23,407 nucleotides of DNA, taken from the NCBI GenBank assembly GCA_965372355.1, contig CBDVBZ010000049.1, positions 1 through 23,407 of the forward strand. The letters run 5' to 3'. Origin of the DNA: CBDVBZ01 sp965372355 (GTDB lineage Bacteria > Krumholzibacteriota > Krumholzibacteriia > WVZY01). Made by a program: the position numbers and the translations under genes. Shown here one piece after another: positions 6,667-13,629 of the stretch; the stretch's first letter is position 1, and every line of letters begins with the position of its first letter. The notes beneath the pieces were generated by a model. That model was not told the DNA's origin. It was given only the letters and a program-made list of their open reading frames with translations, and did not search any database.

Positions 6667-7215
6667 CTACTCGTCTTGCGAGTACTCCTCGAGTTCAACA
6701 CCCAGCCCGCATGCAAGCCGGTTCACATAGTTGTAATAAGCGGTAACCTGCGCGATGTCCAGGATATCGGAATCCCTGAAACCGGTATCCCGCAACCTGG
6801 TGATGTCCTTTTTCCTCATATCGCACGGAACCGAGGTCAACTTCTCGGCGTACTCAAGCATCCGTATGTCCTTCTCGGGGACATCGGCCTTGTGGTAGTC
6901 GGTCTTCATCGCGTCGACGAGCGCCTGATTCTTTGTTATTCGGAAGAGACCTCTTCCATGATGGCGCACTCAGTAATGGCATGCGTTGATCTTGGAGACA
7001 ACCACCGCGATCATTTCGCGTTGCATACGGCTGAGCCCCGAGCGTCCCGCCATTAGATGCTTGTACATCTCGTAGTGATGCCTGAGAGAATCGGGATTGA
7101 GGCTGTGTATCTTGAGTATTTCGTCGACCCCCGAAGACGGATCTCCGCATTTGTTGTAATACGTTTTCAGTACACCTTGCGCGTCGTCTTCGTTTACTAT
7201 CTTTATCCAGGCCAT
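6667..7215 (-). CDS. AhpD-like peroxidase-family selenoprotein (CHYU) with in-frame TGA
   Basis: This is read as one 182-residue protein of the AhpD/carboxymuconolactone decarboxylase superfamily, 'uncharacterised peroxidase-related enzyme' subgroup. The start is the ATG at 7215 (MAWIKIVNED), preceded by GGGTGA. A TGA at 6970-6972 interrupts the frame at codon 82, and the same frame continues to a TAG at 6667. The sequence around it reads INACHY-TGA-VRHHGR. Relatives have CxxC followed by an HHG-type stretch here, so TGA replaces the second redox cysteine. No base is gained or lost and family similarity continues on both sides (MQREMIAVVVS before, DILDIAQVTAYYNYVNRLA after). With the SECIS-like hairpin 12 nt downstream, selenocysteine at residue 82 is the best reading. 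The role would be thiol/selenol peroxidase or disulfide reductase chemistry in the cytoplasm; the substrate is unknown. The alternative is a nonsense-mutated pseudogene. Confidence 0.8.
6942..6957 (-). promoter_or_regulatory. Bacterial SECIS-like hairpin
   Basis: In the minus-strand transcript GGAAG pairs with CUUCC around the six-base loop AGGUCU (6947-6952). The loop begins 17 nt after the UGA. As I recall the E. coli fdhF SECIS, its apical loop is also AGGUCU and also begins 17 nt after the UGA. The bulged U of the fdhF stem is not present, but bacterial SECIS stems vary and the G-rich loop is the more conserved element. The hairpin lies inside the coding sequence, as required for bacterial SelB-dependent decoding. 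Confidence 0.75.
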
Positions 7216-7336
7216 GCCGATCACCCATTGGTTGGAGGTTTGATGACGGTTGAGCTGCGCCCGGAGGACGTCTGCCTGTCCTGGAAGGGCTCCAACCGGC
7301 ATACGTATCGCTACCGGCAGGTCAGCGATACCAGGA

Positions 7337-7365
7337 ATTATCACATAGATCATATCCCGTGAGAA
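7337..7365 (-). promoter_or_regulatory. Candidate promoter for the AhpD-like gene
   Basis: On the minus strand TTCTCA (7360-7365, four of six matches to the -35 box) is followed after 17 bp by GATAAT (7337-7342, five of six). An extended -10 TG lies one base before the -10 box. The predicted leader before the ATG at 7215 is about 115 nt. The match is moderate and the site is a proposal. Confidence 0.4.
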
Positions 7366-7456
7366 GTGGCTTGGGTGATCGATGAGACCGGCGACAGTCT
7401 GTGGTATAACGGGAGTGAAATCAGCGTGTTACGGAATTGTGTGCGTTGTGGTTAGC

Positions 7457-7485
7457 TTGACGTGAGCACGCCGCCCGATTAAAAT
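7457..7485 (+). promoter_or_regulatory. Sigma-70-type promoter for the Lon-like protease
   Basis: TTGACG (7457-7462, five of six) and TAAAAT (7480-7485, five of six) are separated by exactly 17 bp. Transcription should start near 7492, about 58 nt before the ATG at 7550. No heat-shock (CIRCE or sigma-32) element is evident. Confidence 0.75.
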
Positions 7486-7549
7486 GGGAGATTCACGTCG
7501 CAACGATTCCGAAGCCGTATTTCTTGGGACCACTCAACGCGAGGAAACA

Positions 7550-9976
7550 ATGACCGATAAACACGAATTAGAGGTCGAGGTTGGCAAGCTCAGATGGCGC
7601 TGCAACCCGGACCGCCTGGGGTATGAGACGACGGATGAAGTGCCCTGCTGCACGGACATCATCGGACAGGATCGAGCGGTGGAAGCGATCAGGCTCGGGT
7701 TGGAAATCACCAGCCCGGGCTACAACATCTATGTCTCGGGACTGACCGGCACGGGGAAGTCCACGACGATCAAGCAGCTTCTCCGCAGTATCGAGCACGA
7801 CAAGAAGGAACTCTCCGATTTGTGCTACGTGTACAACTTCCGGTCCCCGGAGATGCCGCAGTGGCTTCGCCTGCCCGCCGGCAAGGGGATAGAGTTCAAA
7901 CGTGGTATGTCGGATGCTCTCAAGACCTTTCTCGAGCACATTCCAAAGACCCTGGAGAGCGAAGGCTATATCGAGAGACAAAAAGAGGTCGTTGAGAGAC
8001 TCAAAGAGGAGAGAACCAGGCTTGCGACGGATCTCGAAAAACAGCTTACCGATAAGGGCTTTCGTTTTCTCGAGGTTCAATACGGCCCGTATACCCGGCC
8101 CGCTATTGTCCCCGTGGTCGACGAGCAGCCGGTCGAGATGAGCGCGCTCGCCGCGGAGGTAGAATCGGGCAAGCTCGACGAGAAGGAGTTCGAGAGGATA
8201 AAGCAGGATCACGAAGCACTCACGAGCAAGATGGAGGAATTCCTAAAGGCAGCGCGGGCTATCGATCGCGAGCTGGCTCAGAAGATCTCCGAGCTGGAAA
8301 TTCAGTTTGTCGGTCCGATCATTGATACGAGCGTCGACGAACTGATCGACAGCTTCCCGTACGGGGGCGTGCGCGCTTTTCTCGAGGAATTGAAGGAATA
8401 TGCGATCGAGAATCGGCGGATCTTTGCCGGGAGGGAGGACAAGCAGGAGTCCGGTGAGCAGAAAACGGCAGCGACCGCTATTGCGTTCGAAGTCAATATG
8501 ATCGTGGACAACTCTCGGGCTGAGGATACGCCGGTAATCATCGAGACCGCCCCGACATACGGCAATTTGTTTGGCACGATCGAACGGACCAGCGACGGCA
8601 GGGGCGCGTACCGGACGGATTTCACGATGATCCGGGCAGGATCGATAGTGCGGGCCAGCGGGGGGTTTCTTGTCCTCAACCTTACCGACGTGATCAGCGA
8701 ACAGGCCGTGTGGCCAGCGCTCAAACGGGCTCTCAAAAACCAGGAGATTTCGATACAGGGGTTTGATTCGTTTTTGCTGATGCCTGTGTCGGCGCTCAAG
8801 CCCCAGCCGATCGACATCGATGTCAAGGTCGTTCTGATCGGTGACGCGGAGTCCTACCATATCCTCTATGAATACGATGAAGACTTCCGAAAGATCTTTA
8901 AGGTCAAGGCGGACTTCGACACGGTGATGTCCAACGATCAGGAGAACATACAGAAGTACGGACAGTTTGTCAGGAATCTCATCGATCAGGAAGACCTCCT
9001 TCCGTTTCACAAAACCGCCGTGGCTTCGATCGCGGAGGAGGGCGCACGGATAGCCGGCCGCCAGGACAAAGTGACGACTAAGTTCAGTGACGTTGCCGAT
9101 GTGATCAGAGAGGCGAACTACTGGGCCAGGAAAAACGGAGACTCGATGGTCACCGGTGTCCACGTTGAGAAAGCGGTCAGCGAGAGGGTTCACCGCGTGA
9201 GTCTGGTGGAAGACAAGATCAAGGAATTGCTCGCCGACGGCACGATCCTTCTCGACACCGACGGGTCTAAGGTAGGACAAATAAATGGGTTATCCGTTTA
9301 CGACATGGGCGACCACGCCTTTGGCAAACCGGTGCGTATCACCGTGGAGACATCGGTCGGTCGCGCGGGGGTCGTCAGCGTCGAACGCGAGGCGGAGCTC
9401 AGCGGCAAGACGTATAACAAAGGCAGCCTGATTCTCGAAGGTTATCTCCGTCGGCGATTCGCTCAGGATAAACCGCTGACGATGAACGCCAGCATATGTT
9501 TTGAGCAGTCTTACAGCGGTATCGATGGCGACAGCGCATCATCGACCGAGGTCTACGCGTTGCTCTCGAGTCTCTCAGACATGCCGCTGCGCCAGGATCT
9601 CGCCGTAACGGGATCCGTCAACCAGAAGGGTGAAGTGCAGCCGATCGGCGGCGCCAATGAGAAGATCCATGGTTTCTATGATATCTGCCGGATCCAGGGG
9701 CTGACCGGTGCGCAGGGCGTGATCATTCCAAAGTTGAACCTGGTGGACTTGATGCTTAGAAAAGACGTCGTCAAAGCGATCGAGGATGGCAGGTTTCATC
9801 TCTACGCTATAGAAACGATCGAAGAGGGTATTGAGCTTCTAACGGGAGCAAAAGCCGGACGCCAGATGGCCGACGGATCATTCGAGCGCGGCACCATCTA
9901 TGCCAAAGCCAATGCGAAGCTCGCGAAGTTCGCCGAGCAAATGAAGGAGTTCATGGACGCCGGCGATGACGACTGA
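7550..9976 (+). CDS. Lon-like ATP-dependent protease (COG1067 type, S16 family)
   Basis: This 808-residue protein combines an AAA+ ATPase and a Lon-type serine-lysine protease. The ATG at 7550 is preceded by GAGGAAACA; an in-frame ATG at 7484 overlaps the promoter -10 box and is rejected. Walker A is GLTGTGKST (64-72, Lys70). Residues about 150-290 form the long charged, coiled-coil-like insertion usual for this subgroup, between the Walker A region and the rest of the ATPase. The proteolytic domain has DGDSASS with catalytic Ser662 and IGGANEKIHG with Lys705; the 43-residue Ser-Lys spacing equals that of E. coli Lon. There is no classic Lon N-terminal substrate domain and no obvious transmembrane pair, which separates it from LonA and archaeal LonB. 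The role is probably quality-control or regulatory proteolysis in the cytoplasm; substrates are unknown. Its last 11 bp overlap queG. Confidence 0.92.
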   Translation: MTDKHELEVEVGKLRWRCNPDRLGYETTDEVPCCTDIIGQDRAVEAIRLGLEITSPGYNIYVSGLTGTGKSTTIKQLLRSIEHDKKELSDLCYVYNFRSPEMPQWLRLPAGKGIEFKRGMSDALKTFLEHIPKTLESEGYIERQKEVVERLKEERTRLATDLEKQLTDKGFRFLEVQYGPYTRPAIVPVVDEQPVEMSALAAEVESGKLDEKEFERIKQDHEALTSKMEEFLKAARAIDRELAQKISELEIQFVGPIIDTSVDELIDSFPYGGVRAFLEELKEYAIENRRIFAGREDKQESGEQKTAATAIAFEVNMIVDNSRAEDTPVIIETAPTYGNLFGTIERTSDGRGAYRTDFTMIRAGSIVRASGGFLVLNLTDVISEQAVWPALKRALKNQEISIQGFDSFLLMPVSALKPQPIDIDVKVVLIGDAESYHILYEYDEDFRKIFKVKADFDTVMSNDQENIQKYGQFVRNLIDQEDLLPFHKTAVASIAEEGARIAGRQDKVTTKFSDVADVIREANYWARKNGDSMVTGVHVEKAVSERVHRVSLVEDKIKELLADGTILLDTDGSKVGQINGLSVYDMGDHAFGKPVRITVETSVGRAGVVSVEREAELSGKTYNKGSLILEGYLRRRFAQDKPLTMNASICFEQSYSGIDGDSASSTEVYALLSSLSDMPLRQDLAVTGSVNQKGEVQPIGGANEKIHGFYDICRIQGLTGAQGVIIPKLNLVDLMLRKDVVKAIEDGRFHLYAIETIEEGIELLTGAKAGRQMADGSFERGTIYAKANAKLAKFAEQMKEFMDAGDDD

Positions 9977-10955
9977 TTCGCCAATGCCTATCGATTACTC
10001 ACCCGAACTGCTTATCAAGAAAACGGCCCGTGAGATCGGCTTTTCCGAAGTTGGTATCGCGGATATCAAGCCTGGCGACGATTCCGACCGTGTGTTCGAT
10101 CGGTGGCTCGATCGCGGTATGCATGGCGAAATGCGCTATCTGTCCGGCGGCGCCAACAAACGACACAATCCTGGGTTGCTTCTCGAGGGCGCAAGGTCCG
10201 TGATATCCGTTGCGGTAAACTACTACTCGAGAACACGTGAACTCAAGAACCGGTCGCGAGATCGGGCCGGCGACGGCGTTTTCTCCGTCTACGCGCACGG
10301 TAAGGACTACCACATCGTCCTGACAGAAATGCTCCGCGAGCTGGCGAGGCGGCTCGATGATTTCTTCCCGAATCTGAGGACGGCCGTGTGTGTTGACACG
10401 CAGCCGATCTCGGAACGAGACTTTGCCATCCGATCCGGCATCGCCTGGCTGGGCAAGAACACCTGTGTGATTTCTCCGACGTATGGGTCGTGGATATTTC
10501 TCGGAGAGCTGATCAGCAATCTCGACCTGCAGAATGGCAATCCCCTTGAGAGCCTCTGCGGATCCTGTACACTCTGCGTCGACGCCTGTCCCACCGGTGC
10601 GCTCGATGGCGAGTACTCACTCGATGCAACCAGGTGTATTTCTTACCTCACGATTGAAAAGCGCGGCGACATTCCCGCGGAGTGTCGCGATGCAATAGGC
10701 GGCAACCTGTTTGGATGCGACGAATGCCAGCACGTGTGTCCCTACAACACCGCGCCAACCGAGTCAAAGGCGTTCGACGATCAGCAGTGTGACACGCTGT
10801 TGAATATGAGGTTGAGTGATTTGAAAAGTATGAGCGACGCGGATTTCCGATCGTTCACGCGCGAGAGCGCAATAGGGCGCTGCAAACCGGCCGGTCTTCG
10901 CAGAAACGCCCACATCGTCGCGAACAATCTCCAAGGCAGAGATGAGCCATCGTAG
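9966..10955 (+). CDS. queG: Epoxyqueuosine reductase QueG
   Basis: This is a 329-residue cobalamin- and iron-sulfur-dependent enzyme that converts epoxyqueuosine to queuosine at the wobble base of GUN-anticodon tRNAs. Cysteines for two 4Fe-4S clusters are present: CGSCTLCVDACP (C198, C201, C204, C208), then Cys224 and CDECQHVC (C251, C254, C258). VDTQPISERDFA (144-155) contains the aspartate taken as the catalytic acid (Asp144), and GIAWLGKNTCVIS is the conserved stretch that follows. The long C-terminal HEAT-like extension of some homologues is absent. The ATG at 9966 overlaps the Lon-like gene by 11 bp; an in-frame ATG at 9984 is an alternative start. The overlap suggests co-translation, although no functional link between the two proteins is known to me. 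It converges with the STAS gene, with 21 bp between the stops. Confidence 0.93.
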   Translation: MTTDSPMPIDYSPELLIKKTAREIGFSEVGIADIKPGDDSDRVFDRWLDRGMHGEMRYLSGGANKRHNPGLLLEGARSVISVAVNYYSRTRELKNRSRDRAGDGVFSVYAHGKDYHIVLTEMLRELARRLDDFFPNLRTAVCVDTQPISERDFAIRSGIAWLGKNTCVISPTYGSWIFLGELISNLDLQNGNPLESLCGSCTLCVDACPTGALDGEYSLDATRCISYLTIEKRGDIPAECRDAIGGNLFGCDECQHVCPYNTAPTESKAFDDQQCDTLLNMRLSDLKSMSDADFRSFTRESAIGRCKPAGLRRNAHIVANNLQGRDEPS

Positions 10956-10972
10956 ATCGCAGCCCGTTCTCG

Positions 10973-10991
10973 TCGGTTAACTCGTAACCGA
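10973..10991. terminator. Weak inverted repeat between convergent genes
   Basis: TCGGTTA (10973-10979) and TAACCGA (10985-10991) form a 7-bp stem with a 5-base loop. It lies at the end of the STAS gene and includes its stop codon, with queG ending just upstream on the other strand. There is no T-run on either side, so a role as a bidirectional terminator is only suggested by position. Confidence 0.25.
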
Positions 10992-11321
10992 GCTAAGCTC
11001 GTCCAGACTGGTGATCGATCGAAAGTAATTCCTGATATTCATGATCTCGAGAATGTCGTCGATGAGCTTCGGTGGGTTCATCAAAATCAGATCGCCATCC
11101 TTGTCACGGAGTACCGTGACCGTGCTCAACAAAACGCCGATACCGGAACTGCTGATAAAATCGGTATCCGAAAGATCGACGACGATTCTAAGATGCTTTT
11201 TGGCGATCAGATCCTCGAGCTTGGCATCGAACTCCGGCGTGGTCGTTGAGTTGATGCTACCGACCACCTTTACGACAATGACGTCGTTCGCTGTCTTTAT
11301 GTCGATTGAGAAATCCCTCAT
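10977..11321 (-). CDS. STAS-domain anti-sigma-factor antagonist
   Basis: This 114-residue single-domain protein is of the SpoIIAA/RsbV type. LRIVVDLSDTDFISSSGIGVLL (split at residues 44-65) contains the phosphorylation site; Ser58 or Ser59 in SSSGIG corresponds to the regulated serine. In such systems an RsbW-like kinase phosphorylates the serine, a PP2C phosphatase removes the phosphate, and the unphosphorylated form releases a sigma factor or other target from its partner. The ATG at 11321 follows the stop of the phosphatase gene by one base and has an ideal AGGAGG (11329-11334). It is therefore almost certainly a substrate of the protein encoded just upstream, which carries both a phosphatase and an RsbW-like domain. 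No sigma factor gene is seen in the window, so the final target is unknown. Confidence 0.9.
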   Translation of the reverse strand: MRDFSIDIKTANDVIVVKVVGSINSTTTPEFDAKLEDLIAKKHLRIVVDLSDTDFISSSGIGVLLSTVTVLRDKDGDLILMNPPKLIDDILEIMNIRNYFRSITSLDELSSVTS

Positions 11322-11322
11322 G

Positions 11323-13629
11323 TTATGCCTCCTGTAGTTCGAGCTCTCGCGTTATCCGAAAGGTTGTGTTGTTCCATTCGTTTTCACGTTCGTGTTTGAG
11401 TTCCTCTGTTAATTGACGAATCAGATGTATCCCCAATCCACGTTTTTTACCGTCCATGATCTTGTGCGAGATGTCAACTTCTAATCGGTTCGAAGGATGG
11501 AACGGCTCCGCGTTGTCCCGGTATGTTACGTCGACGGCGTCTTTGCGGACCACAAATGCTATTTCGATAGCGGGCTTGTGTGTTGTAAACGCTGCATGTT
11601 CAACGCTGTTTGCGACTAGCTCATGGACGCAGAATTCCAGACGCGTGAGGCATCTCTCGTCGAGCGGAATAGAGGATCCGACTATCCGAAGGACCAGGTT
11701 GATACGGTTCAACGCCGATTGAAAATCGGACAGGCTGATGGCGTATTCTACGGTCGTGGTGCGATCGGTTCCGGAAGCCCGAAGCCGGTACAAGGCGTCG
11801 TCTACCTTCTGCTGCTTCTCGCGACGAAGTTCCGATATCGTGACGAGCGGATCGCTCGCCGGGATGTCTCGTAGAAGACTGCGCATGTTCTCGAGGAGCG
11901 AAGGCTCGCAACGGATACTGACATTGTCGAAGTGGTTGTGGTGGCAGAATGTGACTAGCCGCTTCAACACGTCGTGCTGCCTATCCGAGATCGGAGCCAC
12001 GACGTCCAATCGGACTGTGCTTTCATCGAAGTCTACGGAATGAACGAGCATGTTCAGATTGCCGGCAAGCGATGCCGGCTCGGACGCGGCCGTCGTGTCA
12101 CCATCGGACGTGGTCTGGGCGCAGCTGAGCGCGAGCAGGGTTATGTCGTCTTGCTGGGGCGCCCCTCCCCGGAACGCCTCCTCGGAGACGATTGCCTGCT
12201 GGACACAGGCCATGGCGCCGTGCTCGGCGAAGCGCTCGCAGAACTGCTGTATGTTGTCTAAACCGAACTGCTCGTCGTCGACATTGGCCGACTCGCTCAA
12301 GCCGTCCGTGTACTGAAAAGCCAGGTCTCCCGGCTCGATGACCAGTCGGTATTCCGAAAGAAGCGAGGAGAATGGACCGTCCGGGAAAACACCCAGAGGC
12401 GGTCCGTCCAATTTGTGTAGCGTGCACTTGCGATCACGGCTGCTGTAGATCATGAGGGGATTGTGGCCCGCGTTCGAGTACGTGAGTTCCGAAGTGTCGA
12501 GGTTCAGATATGCGATGAAGAGTGTGACGAACATCTTCGGCTTCAGGTTCTCGGCAAGAGAGATGTTGAGCTTTCGCACGACTTCCTTTGGAGACAGGCC
12601 CTGATAGATGAGATCGCGGACCATGACTTTTAGCATTGCCATGACAACGAGGCCCGGGACTCCCTTGCCCGAGACATCACCCATGATCATCGCAATGTTT
12701 CTCTCGTCTATGCAAAAGGCGTCCACGTAGTCGCCGCTAACCTCCAACGCGGGCTTATAGTAAAAGCTGATCTCGAAGCCCTCGGTCTTGAAGGACTCCG
12801 ACGGAACCAGCGTGCTCTGGATGTCACGTGCGATCTCGAGTTCCTTGGCCATTCTCTCCTTGGTGACGAGCTCGGTCTGAGCCTTGGAGATGCTGGCGGC
12901 CATTTCGTTTATTGAATTGGCCAACACACCAAACTCATTTCGCGTGTGGACCGTGACCCTTGTGTCCAAATCGCCCGAGCCAATACGCTCGGCGCCGCGG
13001 ACCAAATCGTCGATTGGCCGTGATATCCGCCTGAACAGAAGCAGAGCGAGGACGATTCCGAGACTAAACGCGATCGCACCACAGAAAAGAGTTATCGTTA
13101 TCGCTCGTTGTGTCGAAAGCTGAAGGTCTATCTTGGAGTAGCGGAGATGGACGTGGCCGATCTCCTTGCCAAGGCTTTTGACCGGCGTTCTAAAAAAGAA
13201 GGAATCGCTGGCGTCGTATAACAACTCACCCTCCACGAGCAATGAGGACTGTCGCGAGGTGTGGTTGCTCAGATCCATATTGTAGTGTGTCGACAGGTTC
13301 GTTAGGTCTTCGTCTCCCTGAATCAGTCCCTCCGAGTCGGTGATAACAACGGACGTAATGCTCTCACTCCGTGAAAGGATGCGCTTGACCCGCGGAAATA
13401 GCTCGAACTCGGGGTCGGATCTCAGAAGGGCGGTCTGCGAGCCGAGGGCAATATTCCGTCCCTGGTATACGATGGTCTTCTCGATTTCGCGCTCGAGTAT
13501 TCGCTTCTGATGAACGAGGAGCGAATAACTGATCGATCCCGCCGTAAGCGCCAGGAGTACTACGGCACCGAGGACAAGCTGCGTCTTGAGCGAAAAGAGC
13601 GCGTTGAATCGCCTCCCGTTATCGTTCAT
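11323..13629 (-). CDS. Membrane HAMP-SpoIIE (PP2C) phosphatase fused to an RsbW-like ATPase domain
   Basis: This is a 768-residue signalling protein. The ATG at 13629 overlaps the end of the preceding gene by 11 bp and follows GGTGGCGG. Transmembrane helices lie at about 17-38 and 176-199, enclosing an extracytoplasmic sensor of about 135 residues. HAMP spans about 200-252 with a coiled coil to about 275. The SpoIIE-type PP2C domain covers about 285-503, with acidic metal ligands in SGDY (D300), MGDVSGKG (D318), TDGLSE (D442) and QQDDIT (D494/D495). Residues about 525-610 are a linking alpha/beta region I do not recognise. The C-terminus (630-760) is an RsbW/HATPase_c_2 domain with N-box HELVANSVEHA (669-679), weak G1 box RDNAEPF (704-710) and GLGIHLI (731-737). 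Phosphatase and presumed kinase are thus one chain, next to their STAS substrate. The periplasmic signal is unknown. Confidence 0.9.
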   Translation of the reverse strand: MNDNGRRFNALFSLKTQLVLGAVVLLALTAGSISYSLLVHQKRILEREIEKTIVYQGRNIALGSQTALLRSDPEFELFPRVKRILSRSESITSVVITDSEGLIQGDEDLTNLSTHYNMDLSNHTSRQSSLLVEGELLYDASDSFFFRTPVKSLGKEIGHVHLRYSKIDLQLSTQRAITITLFCGAIAFSLGIVLALLLFRRISRPIDDLVRGAERIGSGDLDTRVTVHTRNEFGVLANSINEMAASISKAQTELVTKERMAKELEIARDIQSTLVPSESFKTEGFEISFYYKPALEVSGDYVDAFCIDERNIAMIMGDVSGKGVPGLVVMAMLKVMVRDLIYQGLSPKEVVRKLNISLAENLKPKMFVTLFIAYLNLDTSELTYSNAGHNPLMIYSSRDRKCTLHKLDGPPLGVFPDGPFSSLLSEYRLVIEPGDLAFQYTDGLSESANVDDEQFGLDNIQQFCERFAEHGAMACVQQAIVSEEAFRGGAPQQDDITLLALSCAQTTSDGDTTAASEPASLAGNLNMLVHSVDFDESTVRLDVVAPISDRQHDVLKRLVTFCHHNHFDNVSIRCEPSLLENMRSLLRDIPASDPLVTISELRREKQQKVDDALYRLRASGTDRTTTVEYAISLSDFQSALNRINLVLRIVGSSIPLDERCLTRLEFCVHELVANSVEHAAFTTHKPAIEIAFVVRKDAVDVTYRDNAEPFHPSNRLEVDISHKIMDGKKRGLGIHLIRQLTEELKHERENEWNNTTFRITRELELQEA

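Larger units (their letters stand above)
7216..7549. other. Divergent intergenic region between AhpD-like gene and Lon-like gene
   Basis: This is 334 bp with a moderate leftward promoter candidate (7337-7365) and a strong rightward one (7457-7485). The minus-strand frame of the AhpD-like gene is open to 7353, but the family start matches the ATG at 7215. No further gene or repeat is seen. Confidence 0.6.

Noticed and set aside
6970..6972. Genome-wide reassignment of TGA to an amino acid
   Set aside because: top6A, the Lon-like gene and the giant gene all end naturally at TGA with family-typical lengths or gene overlaps.
6667..7353. Frameshifted or nonsense-mutated pseudogene, or two separate small genes
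   Set aside because: Both parts are in the same frame with one TGA between them, family similarity is intact on both sides, and the TGA replaces a redox cysteine with a SECIS-like hairpin after it.
7484..7486. Upstream ATG as the start of the Lon-like gene
   Set aside because: It overlaps the -10 box and lacks a ribosome site, whereas the ATG at 7550 has GAGGAAAC just upstream.
8243..9280. Minus-strand 345-residue open frame inside the Lon-like gene
   Set aside because: A shadow of the protease coding frame, which carries all catalytic motifs.
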